A stretch of DNA of 64,000 nucleotides from Sporothrix humicola (lineage: Eukaryota > Ascomycota > Sordariomycetes > Ophiostomatales > Ophiostomataceae), in NCBI GenBank assembly GCA_021396245.1, contig WNYE01000080.1:124001-188000 (forward strand), in the 5' to 3' direction. Both the position numbers and the translations under genes were made by a program. Each line of letters opens with the position of its first letter. Position 1 is the first letter of the stretch. The notes under the pieces are model-generated. The model ran no database searches, was not told where the DNA came from, and saw only the letters and a list, made by a program, of their open reading frames with translations. This document shows, in pieces, positions 35,401-48,352 of the stretch.

Positions 35401-38400
35401 ATGAACGGCGACGCTGGCCTGGTTGGCTGCCTCGTTGAGCGGCTGACCACCCGTTTACCCCATCGTACCGGCGCCCACGGCGATAGCCTCCTCCACGACG
35501 AGATTGTTACAACTACACGCACGACCCTCGTAAAAGTCAGCGCGTCGTCCATTGTCATCGTCCTCGACACCCTACTATCGCTGCTTGAAGACCTCGCGCG
35601 TCCTTACAACAAAGTCGTCACCTCACACCCACCCCATGTGCTTCTGTCCGAGCTCTACATACTAGCTCTGCTAGCCGACTGCTGTTCAAGTCATTGGAAC
35701 GCCTCAGCTGCTTCTACCACGGATGCCGCAACAAACGAGACCGGCTCGGATCAAGCACGACGGGTTAAGTCGCCTCCGCCTGTCGTGCTCGATCCGACCC
35801 TTGTCCGACGCATTTTCGAGGTGACCAAGGTGTTTATAAACCCTACACCAGATGGCCAACTCTTGTCGGCGAAAACTATTCTCGACGACTATACAGCCGA
35901 GAACCTTTCCATTCCCGGCCCAACTTCTGGCGATGCCCCTAAAACGCCAGTATCATCACGGTCTGAAGATATAGTTGGCACCCCACAAATGCTTGATTCC
36001 CGGGTCTCAGAAATCGAGGGATACGTCAAGACCATCGTGGAGTACGTGACGGCATCTACCTGGACAACGTCGCTGGAATATTTCAAGATTGTCGTTCACA
36101 AAATTAGGGCAGTTCTGTCGGCCCAAGTGCCTCCACCGCAGAGTCTTACCAGTGCCGAGGAGGAAAGGTCTTCTCTAGTCATCTTACGGCTCGTTGCCTA
36201 CTTCTGGGTCGACCGCCAGAGACTAGGCCAGGTCCTGCAAGAAGTCTGCTCAAGCTTCCTCCATTTCCGCAAGCAGTTTCAGAACTCCATTGCCATTTCG
36301 ACGCCTCTTTTGATTATTCGATGGATCGAACGGTTTCCCCACGAGTTTGTCGAGCTGCATGTCATGCATCTTCGGGTTGACGGCACCCCGGAGACCTTAT
36401 TCGACATGGCCCAAACCGTGGGGGACAACGTGCGCCGCAAGGCACTCCTATATCCTTTACAGACAACGCTTTTGTTTTTGCTGCCAGACTTGTTTGAGGT
36501 AGCAAGCAACATGCGGGAGGCAAAGGGCGGCGGCGTAGCCAAAAAGGTGGCATATCTGGAGGGTCTACGCAAAATGCTACGGAACAAAAACGAGCAGGCG
36601 GCTTATTGTTTGGTGTCCCTTCTTCGTGTTGCACGCCACTTCGACGCAGAGAGTGATTCGGCGCTCATGAGCTACGCCATGGATTTCCAGGACGAAGTCC
36701 GCGAGGCACTCTTTCGTCGTGCGCCATCGACTCCCGAAGCTCCCCTCTTGGACCAGGACCTGCTCACTGCCGCCTTTGTCAGTCTAACGCACCTCAATTT
36801 TGAGGTGTGCGTCGAGTCTCTTGCAATAAACTGCCTTGTACCTTCTGCGCCTCAGTCCTTCAAGATTGCGGTCATTCAGGCATGCTCGCACTTTGCCAGG
36901 CTTGAAAACCCAGATCGCTACGAAGCACTGTTCAAATCAGTGTCTGCTTTTGTGCAGTTCCAGATGAGGGTATGGTTAATGCATCTCCGATGACACCGAG
37001 TCCTTACTTTTTTTGGTGCTCCTGGCCCACTATAAGGAATGCCCTGTGTGCTAATGGTTTTTTAGACGATGTCCTCTCAGTTAACAAGCACCTTCGCAAC
37101 CACCTCAGTGCTACAACAGAAATCCGCCGACCACAGCGTTCCGATACCGATGATATGCAGCATTCTTGAGTTCTTAAATGCTTCTCCAATGACACTCTTC
37201 CAAGGGGAACCAGGCGATTCAGACGAAGGAGATCTTTTCTTCCAAACCAATTTCGAGGCCTTTATGTCTTGCATGGTCGTCGCAGATGAGCCCATTAGAC
37301 GTCTAGCAATGGGTGTCGCTCCACATCTGTTCACAGTAAAAACCGTTTCTCGATATGGGGAAACCTCAAGACTGGCAACCCAAAGGTTCAAGGCGAGTTT
37401 CTGGAAACTCACGTAAGTCAGGCTTTGCGTGCCACACAAAGTCATTTAGCAATGCTTCGCTTTTTTCTGCTCGTCCTGCTAATCAGCCGAATTTGGATGT
37501 TGTTATTAGTTCCATCGTATTGACCTCGATGTGTGACAAAATCAGTCCGTACAGATTGGAAGTGGGACTCAGGGCCATACATGGTTACTTGGAATCGCGT
37601 TTACTGCTTCTCAAATCTGTTCTCGTAAGTTGATACGCGACTAATCCTATCTCTTTTTCTTCTTTCCTGTTCGTCGCTGACTAGCAAAGGAACTTTCCGA
37701 GTTGCCAGAAGAGGTCCCGGAGCGAACAGCTTGCTCGACAAAACTGGAGACTCTGTTCCTCGTTTCGCTTTGTTCCTCGGACATTGAAACCTGTCAACTT
37801 GTCACGTCGTGCATAGCACAATTCCTTGAAGAATGTCGCATTATAGATACTGCATCCAAAGGCGCTAAGTCATCATCCACTCTTTTGAGAAATGGAGATG
37901 TATTTCGCGAGATTGGGTCCAAAGAATTTCGTTTCACGGGGCTGGTTGCCTTCCAACGAAGGGTAAATGGCCTTCTAAAGAAGATGCAATACCCAAGCAG
38001 CGGGATCCTCAATGCATGGGAGATTGCTTTCGACAAATGGCTTCATCTTTCAAAGGAAGTTTCGACGACACAGGCAGATGCGCTGCCTGAAAAAACTCTT
38101 GTTGAGTGGCGAAACTACTCTGGTTTTCTTGCGTCCCTCGGCGGAATTTGCACAGCAGACCAAGCGTCCATGCTTGAAGAGCCTACAATCAGTGGCCTGC
38201 GGTGGATTAACCGAATGTCATCTGAAAACTCAGAAGAACCCCTGTTAAGTCGATTTTTAAGGCTTGGCATCAAACTTCTAGCAACCGGTAATGTTCGGGT
38301 CCGTGAGACAATGCGGGAGGTCCTGTCATCCGAAATTTCGCCGACGTTGTACCAGGCCCTTTTCAAAACCCTAGATTCCGAGCTTGATACCCTTTTCACC

Positions 38401-41400
38401 GGCGTCCTAGATCAGACTTCAAGAGGGTTGGAGAGCGAGGTTGCCTTTGCGGAACAATCTGTGTCGCTTCTCCGTTCGTTAATTGAGAGGCTGGACTCGC
38501 CTTCAGACCTCGGCGCTGCATCATCCGTCCACCTGGGGGCACTGACGCTTAACTTTGCCAAGTTTTTGGATACGACTCCCGATTCACCGAATAACCTACG
38601 CGTGAAAATCAAGACCTGCCAGCTTTGTGAAGCCGTGACAAAGCGAAAGGAGCACCTGAATCTGCGTGACGATATTCGCATCCGAAACCAGCTTCTTGAG
38701 ATCATTTTTGGCTGGATCGCAAGGCCTCATTCCCCGTCTGGTCACGTTTATGGAGCCAATATAGCTGGCCGGCAAGATGAGGCCACCCGCGTCCAAAAGG
38801 ATCTCGACAAGGCTTGTTTAAAATGCCTAGCCGAATTGACCTACCGTCTTCCTCTACAGCCAGGCGACGGGCAGTCGGATGCAGGGACAAGCGAGTTAAA
38901 ATCGCATATGTTTCACACCTATTTCAACCGCTTTCTCTCCCTTCTTAATCTAGAGCAGAATGAGCTAGCCAGAGCCGATTATATTGCCAGCTCTACTCGT
39001 GATGAGGTATCTGCATCCGAGCTAGCAATCACAATTTTGTCCAACTTGCTCAGTGCCAATCTAGACGTTGGCTTGAAGCGTTCCCTCAGTATCGGCTATC
39101 ACGAAAACGTCGAGATCCGCACAGCTTTTGTCCGTGTGCTCTGTAACATTCTCATGCAGGGCACGGAATTCAGCAACCTTTCAGACACAGCGGTCGGCGA
39201 CAAATATGACGAACTGATTGACATTCTAACAAATGACACATCACTGGCCACAGCCATGGCAGCAGTGTGCCCAAGCTCCGAGGTCGACGAGCTCACTATC
39301 TCACTCCTCAATGTCTTTGAGAGTCGCGGAATGGGCTTCGAGCTTCTGGAGGCAGTCATCAAGCTCGAGGTGGAAGAAACGGAAAGCGAGTCTGAGCTCC
39401 TACGGCGGACATGCGTTGCCACAAAAATGCTCTCTGTCTATGCGAAGTGGAAAGGCTCCGCGTACCTCAAGGCAACCCTCCAAAAGGTTGTCGAGCGGTT
39501 GATGATGACAGCAAACGACCTCGATTTTGAGTTGGACCCCACTCGAGTCAAGTCGCAGGATGAACTTAAAAAGAATTCTGTCCAACTCCAAATTGTGGCA
39601 AAAGTTTTCATCGACGATATCAGTGCTTCGTCGTCGAAAATCCCTGCAGCCTTCCGTAAAATATGCAGTATCATCTCATCGGCCGTCACAACTCGGTTTC
39701 CCGAAGCAAAATACACAGCAGTGGGGGCTTTCATTTTCCTTCGATTTTTCTGCCCAGCCATCGTCGCTCCCGAAGTTGAAGGCCTTGTCTCAACAACCCC
39801 GTCAAAGGAGATGCGGAGAGGTTTGCTACTCATCGCGAAAATTATCCAGAACCTTGCAAACAACGTCCTTTTTGGCGCAAAGGAGCCCTACATGTTCCCT
39901 CTCAACGAATTCCTCTCATATAATATCTACGATGTGACGACTTTCCTACGAAAGATCTCCGTTGCCCCCGAAGGACTCGAAGGGTCTGTCAAAAGTGATG
40001 CTACCGACTTTGGCGCATCTGTCTCCCTCCACCGTTTCTTATACGACCATTGGGACCATGTCAGGCAAAGGCTTGCCTCACAAGAATGTCGAGATCATGT
40101 ACGATCGCCCGGAGAAGGCCCCCGCACTCGCTCCCCTGTGATGGAGCCTCTGAGGAATCTCATTACAAACCTTGGGCCACCGCCTCTGGCTGTTACTTGG
40201 AACCGCCCACAGATCACGCTGAACAACCCACCCGCCTACTCACGTTTCCAAAATTTCATGCTGCGAAACGCCTTCCAGAGCAGCGAATCGTTTGTCACCG
40301 CACGGGCAGTGTACGATGGTGGTGAAAGCAAGGTAAGACAATCACTCGCATTCACCTGTTAACCGTCCACAGCACCTCTACCAATATGGGCCATTCAAGT
40401 GTCAAGCGCTAACGGTGACAGGATGGTCTTTCCATAATTTGTGTTATTTTGCGCAACATTGACGCGGATGCAATCGACTATGACACCCTCCTGTTCTGCT
40501 ATCTCAAGGTAAGCCGTTCCCGTTACATGGTGTTGGTTCAAACCCCTCTTATGTATCGCCCTACTAAATTTGGGCACACACAGATCGCCAGTCGTCTCTG
40601 GCACAAGCCATTCGGGCTCTTCATTGATGCGACGTGCTACAGTGGACAGAATGAGCCGCCAGATGAGCTCTTCCACAAACTCGAGTCGCTCACACCAACA
40701 GAACTCACCCGCCAGCTTTCTAAGGTGTACATTTACAACATGAACAGCACGTTCCGGTAAGTGGCCTTCCATTTCCATCGTCCTTCAGTAGCTGCATGGT
40801 GATATACGGCGCTAGATTGTTCTGACATTGAATGGGGCGGGAAGAAAATGTTTTCGACGCATTCTCCGGGCGGCTGCCAAAAACGAGGGCAGCGTGTTCC
40901 ATCCTGACAATGTCGAGTACCACCTTGTTAGCAACATTCAAGATCTACAGGGACATTTCCACCTAAGTCAGGTCAATCTACCAAAGGAGACGTTGAGTGT
41001 TGTCAATGACACTAGGTATGTCTTTCAACAAATCACACGGCTTTCGAGGTCCCGTGGCAAGATTGATGTTTCTATCAAGGTCGGAAGCCAGTTTGTCCAG
41101 ATTACGACAACAAAGAAGCAAGAAATACACCAAGGTTTCGGCCTCAATGCCATTTTCAACGACATCTTTCGACTTGGAGATATTGACCAGGCACCAATGT
41201 CCATCCAAACAGACGACGACTCTGCATTTGGGCTGCGAGCTGAAAATGGCAAGATCGTTATGTACTTCACTAGCCCTGGAAAGCAGGACATCCTCCAAGC
41301 CATTAGAGGAGCGAAGGTGAAATACAGCAAAGACGCGCGGGCTCTCAAGTCTTTTGAGAGACTTGTCCGCCCACAAGACGTGCCAGGCACATTGCTCAAT

Positions 41401-43995
41401 CTTTCCCTGGCAAATCTAGGAAGCGCAGATCACACCTTGAGGCTCTCGTCTTACAACCTTCTAGGCGCACTCTGTAGGGCATTCAAATTTTCGACCGCCT
41501 CGAGCCTCTTGTGTATCAAAGGTGAACATTGCATTATTCTCCCTCAATTTATACAGGTAAAATACATCGATTCTAACATGCATAAACTTAGATATCTCTG
41601 TGCCTTTGGACCCATCCCGTTTCATCATCAACATCAGCAAGAAACTTGCCGAGGCTGAGCCCCAGCTTACCACAGACTTTTTGAACGAATTTTTTGTTGG
41701 CTGGGACAGTTTCTCGGACGAGCAGAAGCCCTTAAGTCTTGCTTACATGGCCCCCTGGCTTCCGGGTCTCAGGACGTCCCTCTTGGCAAGCGATTCGGAG
41801 AGTGACAAGGCGAAAGACAAGATCTCGGCGATTTTCCGGAAGTTGATTGAAGTCGCAGTATCGGATCCATCACTCAGCTTCGTTTTGGAGCAGACGGTGT
41901 GGCCCACCATCTATCAAGACGAGACGCTTCTGGACCTATTCTTGGAAGAGGTTGTCAAAAATGGGCTGTCCATTGGCATCCATGATGAACAGGCAGAAAT
42001 CCTTACATCTATTGTGACAGGCATTGGCACCATTACCATACGAGGCAAGATCATTTCCCGGCTCCGGAAAGCACTCAATCGATCCTCGCTCCGCCCAACG
42101 AAACACTTGCCTGACAACGCAGTATGGGCCGAAATCTGTGTACTCCTGCAATTTTGCGTTTCTTTATCATTCGACAGCGGGATTCAGTCGCAGCTCTACC
42201 TGCCAGAGATCTTTCACATTGTCACGATGCTCGCCAATATTGGGACACCAGATGTCCGGTTTTTGGTCCACCGGCTACTAGCAAACTCTCTTCACGCGGT
42301 GTGCACATCGTTCAATCTCGACGAGGCACGACTAAGTAAGCTCCGTGGCGCCCTTGAATCGCTCTCTGAAGGGAAGAGCGATTTATTCTCCAGCTACTCG
42401 GCTGCCACGTATGGCCGCGACGGCGCCTCGATATCAACGAACCAGGAGGTCGGGCCGTCCCTTGCTGCAACCGAATCCCTGGCAGCTCTTTTGTTTGAAC
42501 TCTGCTCAGTTGCTGCACCGTCGGTCGATATTGCAAACGCATGGCGTGCGCGATGGATGAGCTTGGTGGCGAGCACGGCTTTCCAAAACAACCCTGCAAT
42601 CCAGCCGCGGGCATTCACGGTCATGGGGTGTCTTGCCAGGGAAGAGGTAGACGATGACCTTTTGTACCAAGTCCTTGTTGCTCTTCGAACAAGCATAGGG
42701 CGCTTCAGCGATGACAACAACAGCGACATGATGGTTGCGATTGTCACCTCGCTGTCGAAGATGATGGCAAAGCTCCCATCTGCCTCTCGTTACGGCTACC
42801 AGCTCTTCTGGCTTGCTGTGTCACTGCTCCGGCTAGTTCCCCCTAGTCTTTTCAATTGCACGGCACAATTCCTTGAATCGGTCTTGACCAACATCAGCTC
42901 TTCGGGTGAGATGCGGGGAGAGCGAATGATACCGTTCCTGCTACAGGGGAGGGCACCTCTCGATGACGCTGCGTTGGCCTTGGATGAGGCTTATGGCGTG
43001 CACTTCAACAGCGAGAACTTCCATTTTGCTGCCTGCGCATGTCTTGTCCGAGGCCTTACCGACACGATGACAAAGTCGACAGCCCTTCGTGTTTTATCCA
43101 CCTTCCTTGAGCTCACCAGCTGGGCGCCGAGTGAGAAAGAGACAAGGGCAGTGGACATGTCGGGATCACCATATATGGCTCTTATCCTAGCGCGTGTTGG
43201 GAGTGTTGAGGAGCTCAAGGACAGCCTGTGGCATGTCGGCATCAGTCCAACGTCACTGCCTAGTCTTGCTCGAGTGCATGCGCTCCAGGACGTGTCGGTG
43301 ATGAAGGAGAAGGACTTGCTGCTTAATACGGCGATGGAGCTTGTCGACTTCCAATACCTTGAGGATGCTTTGCAGAATCGGACTCTCCTGTGGCTCAATG
43401 AGTTAGCAAAAGAAAAGCCAAACGTCATATTACATTTGTAGGTTTTTTTGGTTCATTTCCTCTTTTTTTGGTGTTTTTTTTTTTTCTCCTTTTCTTCTTT
43501 CCTTTTCTTCTTTCCTTTTCTTGACGATACATGTATTTCGGAGGCTCTTATTCCACGCCCTCTTTACAATAATATGTATACAGTCTACTAACAACACAGG
43601 TGTGCGCCAATCGCATCCATCCTAGATGAGGTTCTGTTGCATTGCCAAAACTCATCGACACTCGAAGCTGCACACGAGCTATTGCAGACGCTGAGCTCCA
43701 ACTCAAAGTTTTCCCAGGTGCTCGACTCTACTGATATGCTCAAGGCAAGCCTTGACGACCTGGGATTCGGGGGCCTATGGCGGTCCTGTACGTTCAATAA
43801 CTCTCACGAGCAAGACGGCCACTGTTTCGGTCTGACAGAGAGGCTTATCGAGGTAAGCAATCTGGCCATGTTGAACCGGGCGGGCGGGCGAGAGAGGTTG
43901 ATTCGGAATGGAGAGAATGAGGAACGCACACAAGACTTGTAAAAGAAAACACCAGAAGCTAACAATCCCATTCACCACAGCTTATCATCATCTGA
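35401..43995 (+). CDS. IRA1: Ira/neurofibromin-type Ras GTPase-activating protein
   Basis: Stimulates GTP hydrolysis by Ras and so lowers cAMP-PKA signalling. Proposed exons are 35401-36969, 37066-37412, 37510-37624, 37690-40332, 40422-40508, 40584-40756, 40845-41521, 41592-43437, 43600-43852 and 43981-43995, about 2574 aa. The start MNGDAGLVGCLVERLTTRLP matches other fungal Ira proteins. The RasGAP domain is at about residues 1180-1440, with the arginine-finger segment LLRRTCVATKML (1249-1250) and FLRFFCPAIVAPE (from 1360). A Sec14/CRAL-TRIO module (about 1558-1700, DGLSIICVILRNIDADAIDYDTL, PFGLFIDATCYSG) and a PH-like module follow, as in neurofibromin. The C-terminal 800 residues are helical-repeat-like. 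Exon 3/4 and 6/7 joins need AAG acceptors to keep the frame; the first of these is the least certain. The last exon has only four codons and a stop. Confidence 0.88.
43438..43599 (+). other. Pyrimidine-rich intron 8 of the RasGAP gene
   Basis: A 162-nt intron with GTAGGT donor, CTAAC branch and CAG acceptor. It contains long T runs and a TTTTCTTCTTTCC unit repeated about three times (43,490-43,520). It is longer than the other introns of this gene. Confidence 0.75.
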
Positions 43996-46900
43996 GCGAA
44001 TGTCAGGTAACCGTGCTCGCCCCAGTCCGTCGTATATCTGCAGTGTAGGCATCAGCTTTTTTGACCATCCAGCCACATGTCTGGACTCCCGGGATAATGG
44101 TAGACTCGCCACAGCCCGTATGCACCGGAACTTCTTTGTTGCCTCTGTGAAGCGCAGCGGTGCTGCGTTTGACAGCGTGGTCCGGGGGTGGCGGTGGCGA
44201 TAGTTGAGAGATAAAGGGGGCCTCGGGGGGATATTGGGTCGGGGGGAACTAAAATGTTGTGGAGGGGCACGTATGAATAGCAGTACATTTGTATTTTTTG
44301 GCCTTGGTTCTGATTTGTGTTTTTTTTTTCTTCTGAACATGCCTTTTTCTTCCTCGTTTTTTTTTATTCCATGGTTTTTGTTATCCAAGCAGAGTGATGA
44401 AGCAGTTTCTCACACCGAACTTTCAAAGACAAGAAAATGTCGTCTGCTTGGAGACGGATATGAGTATTTCCATAATAATATGTACAAAGAACAAGCCGGG
44501 CAAACACCAGCTCGGCGGCCTAGTTAAATGACTCTCGGCAAAAGGCTACTAGTGAAGCCGAAAGATCACGGTTGCGGATGTTTTTTTGGCAAGTACAAAC
44601 GAAGCAACCAAAACCCCCCGCAAAAGTCACGACCTGATAACTAACAAGTAAAAAAGACACAGAATCGAAGCGATAACACGGGACGAATATAATGCTCGAG
44701 AGAGAAATACGGGAGATTGACAGCAGCAGTAGCGGATCCACCACCGGATCAAAAACGGTGGCGCGCGAAGAACAACGGAAATCGTCCGGTCGTGGAGATG
44801 CTGGCAGTTTTGACAAGGCTCCAAACGTCGGCGACGGTGGGAGGCGAGATGGGAAAGGCTGAACGAAGGCAAATAATGGGGGTGGGTCAGAGTGGGGCCA
44901 AAATGGAAAAGCTTGTCGGGCCCTACCGCGGCACTGGTTTGACTGGCTGGCGCTAGCGGCATTACCGATAAAATATTAATGGAGCACGAAAACAGAGGAG
45001 CAAGACGGAGAACGTGGAAGTCCGATTTTATCCCCGTCACGATCGAGAACAGGAGCGAGACGAGCCACGAGGAGAAAGCCGGAATCAAGGACAAAATGGA
45101 AGGAAATATATGGCAAGAAAAGAAAAGGTCCGAAAGCAAACTGACGAAATGAATGGAACCAAAATGGGAAGCGAGCGAAACAGCCGACGGAATGTCGGGG
45201 ACGAACGGAGCCGTGAAGCATGGAAGATCTAGTTGCAAGTCACCCGACACCCGGCTGGAGGCTCTGCGAAGATGAACGAAGATGCAGGTTGATATTGAGT
45301 ACAACTACAGCAGATATGCAAGACATACCCAACATCCACTGACCGCGTGCTGCACACGGACAACCATAGGCCTCTAACGGAGAATCATAAGATGGCTGGC
45401 ACACGATGGCTGGCACTGCTTGGAAGAGACAGGGACTGTGTGCTTCAGGCATAAACGTTCCGGCGTGGATGTACTACATCGCCGGCTACCGACGGCCTTT
45501 TTCTAACCACTGCACATCACATGCTTACTTTAATAACGAGAAATTGCGGCGCAAAGCAACATGTGAGAAAATGCATCAAACCATAGGAAATCGCTCTTAC
45601 GGGGCTTGGACACAAACATACTCGAAAAAATGCACCCAAAAGCATAGAAGCGTAGCAAGGTAAGATTACAGACCATGGAGCGTGCTTTTACAATAGGGCT
45701 GAAGAGGACCAGGGGCTTGCGGGGGTTGTCCTGTAAAGATACGGGGCTGTCAAGTTGGCAAGGCACTGAAAATGCTTTCGTGAAAGACGAGACCTCAGTT
45801 GTCCAGAGCGGTCGCCCCTGCCGAACGGCACGACCATAAATTACATACTGCGTGAAAACAGGAGCGGGTCGGGTAGACATTTAACACCGCTGCAAAGCGG
45901 AAGGAAGGCCAAGGACCGATAGCGCAACGAGGATAAGGCGATACGAGGAGCGAAGAGGTCCCGGGGAATACTCAACAGCAGAGGCGAGTCGAACATACAT
46001 CACATTGCATCCTACATATTATATAATACATCTACAATATCCGGCCACGAACACGTCGTAATCGTGAATCTTCCAGCGATCGCCAAAAGGAGTCTCACAA
46101 CTACGTCGTAAAGCGCGGGTATTTCCCGTGCAGCTGGAAAAAGTACAAAATGGGAATTGGCTCTAGGTTGCGGTATGAGTTAGCTGGGAGCCTGGGTGGA
46201 GGACCTGCAAGCGGCATGTGTGGACTAACTAAGCCCGGCTGTGCCATGCCAAGCCATGCCAGCCGTGGAATCGTATCTTACAAGCTGGTGACTGGGCGGG
46301 CGAAAAGAGAAAGAAAGAAAGAGGCTCGAGAGGCTATTACGAAAGAGAGAGCGGATGTCGAGACAGAGTGCAAAAGAGGATGGGAAAAGAAAATGAAGAA
46401 TGTAAAGAATGAAACAATACCGCTGTAGTTCGCTTCTCTTGCGGAAGGACCGAGACAGGCCTGGTGACCAAGACGCCCTAGCCCAGTCGTGCGTAATCGG
46501 TTATCGCGTGACTGGCTGAATGGCGGGTCAAGCCACAACTGGGCCATAAAGTAGGGCTGGTGGGCTGGTCTAGGCAGTCACGCGTACAAAGAGTCTCGTG
46601 ATCCGGGGGGTGGGTGATTCATACCTTGGTCGACACGGCACACAAAGGCAGAGGGCGACTTATGGGCTCAACCATACTTAACGCCTGCCGAGGCTGCGAA
46701 TCGAAATACGTGAAGTAACGAGTAGGGTGTAGCAGGGTGACAAACGAGTCATAGCTACAACCTTAGAAAAGACGAGAAAGGAAGCCTGTACTTTCATATA
46801 CTGACACATCACAGGCAGTACATTCCTGTGCATGCTTGAAACCCCGATAAGAAGACTCCCCAAAAAGGTCTAAAATCTGGGAAGCAGCAAGTCGTATTCG

Positions 46901-47639
46901 GACGGGGTATCTCGAGGGCATACGACGTAAAGATAATGGGTTTAAAGCTGGGCGGCACAGAGTGTACGACATACTCTTAATAGCGACGCGGAAGATGGGG
47001 CAAAAGCAATCGCGTAGCCGCATTGCCACGGGCCGTTGTCATTGTCGTGATGATGGCCTGGCCGGAGTGTTGTCCGCCAAGCCGATATAATCGGAGCGAA
47101 TGTGCGAGGGAGAAAAGTCTGCAACAGAATTTTTGCAAAGTTTGCAGAATTTTCTGTCGTTTGTGTCTTACATCCAGGCCCTCGCAATGCAGTATCAAAA
47201 CTTTCGGGTTTCCATTCCTGCAGCCCTCCAAGGAAGAGGGTGTGCAGCAAAAAGTTTTTTTCTTTCTTTTGTCTTGTTCGGTTTTCGGGCAGCGCGCACT
47301 TGTGGCTTGCAAAGCTGTTTCTGTCAGGCCCTGTGAAAACTCTGCGGTTGCAACATGCCTTGGAGAAACGACCTGTGTCGCGGAGTCCGCCGGTGCGCTT
47401 GGTGTCGGCGTTAGCGGACAGAATATCCTAATTTGGCAGTGGACTCTCCCGTGGTCTCCCTGGTGCAGCTTTGTCAGGATTCCCTTCTTACATTGGCTGT
47501 GTATTATTGTGTATAACTATGTACGCATTTTTCTTCCACAGCCGTGTCGTCCTATTTTTGTGCTCCCTTCCGCCAAGACCCATCGGCAGCCCCGCCAGCA
47601 CCCTGGCAGTCTCTGGAAGCGTCTGGCCACAGGCCTCAC

Positions 47640-47725
47640 TCGGCCAGCCAGGCCTGGCCATTATTCCAACAGCGTTCAGCGGTCTAGGCCTAGCCGTCCC
47701 AGGCCTGGGCCTGCAATCTGAGGCC
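47640..47725. repeat. Cluster of GGCC-centred palindromes
   Basis: Within about 85 bp there are at least four short inverted repeats centred on AGGCCT or GGCC, such as CTAGGCCTAG and CCAGGCCTGG. They can fold into small hairpins. No terminal repeats or coding sequence link them to a known mobile element. Confidence 0.5.
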
Positions 47726-48321
47726 AGGCAAGGCTCCTCGCCAGGGTTCAGCAACACAGATGCACCAAGAAGCGTTTATATGCAGGCTTGTCACGAAATG
47801 GGCGAAGGTGGGAGGAGCGCGGTAGCGAAAGGCGCGAAAGAAGCGAAAGAAGAAGCGAGACGTGAAAATTTGCAACTGAGTTGTCCGAGATGACTTGGTC
47901 CCTGCCAACTTTGTCTGGCCAAACATGTACGTCGTATTCCATGTATTGAAATGTGTGCACAAGTACGAGTCTCGCGAGTATCAATCTGGCACCTGGCATC
48001 TCGTTAACGGATTAATAGGAAAAGCTGGGCCACTTCAGCTGATGCCATACTTACTGGTAGCGCGTATTTACCTCGTAACAGCGCCTCGTAACAATATTTA
48101 CAGGGAAAGGCAAAAGACTCTACGGAGTACGGAGCGCCGAGTTGGATACTAATACGAGGTGCTGCGAAGCTTTGGAAGCAACGTGTACAGAAAAGCGCAA
48201 ATGCGACAAGCACTCACCGTCTGTCACCCTCCTGACGGTATGACAAATAGCGCCGGGGCGTCGCTGGAAAAGGGCGTCCTGGACTGTGTCATTAAAGTGG
48301 AATGCCCGCTGCGAGCGACGA

Positions 48322-48352
48322 TTGTTGCGATCCCATTGTTGCGATCCCATTG
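48322..48352. repeat. 15-bp tandem duplication
   Basis: Two copies of TTGTTGCGATCCCAT in direct tandem in intergenic DNA. Nothing indicates a function. Confidence 0.7.

Noticed and set aside
43972..44388. Minus-strand open frame overlapping the end of the RasGAP gene
   Set aside because: Lys/Arg/Pro-rich, no family. It overlaps the last RasGAP exon antisense, with no splice support.
44627..45304. 225-codon minus-strand open frame
   Set aside because: It is a low-complexity Ser/Leu/Pro/His translation of a pyrimidine-rich strand, without a domain, signal or conserved motif. It is more likely leader-like or non-coding.
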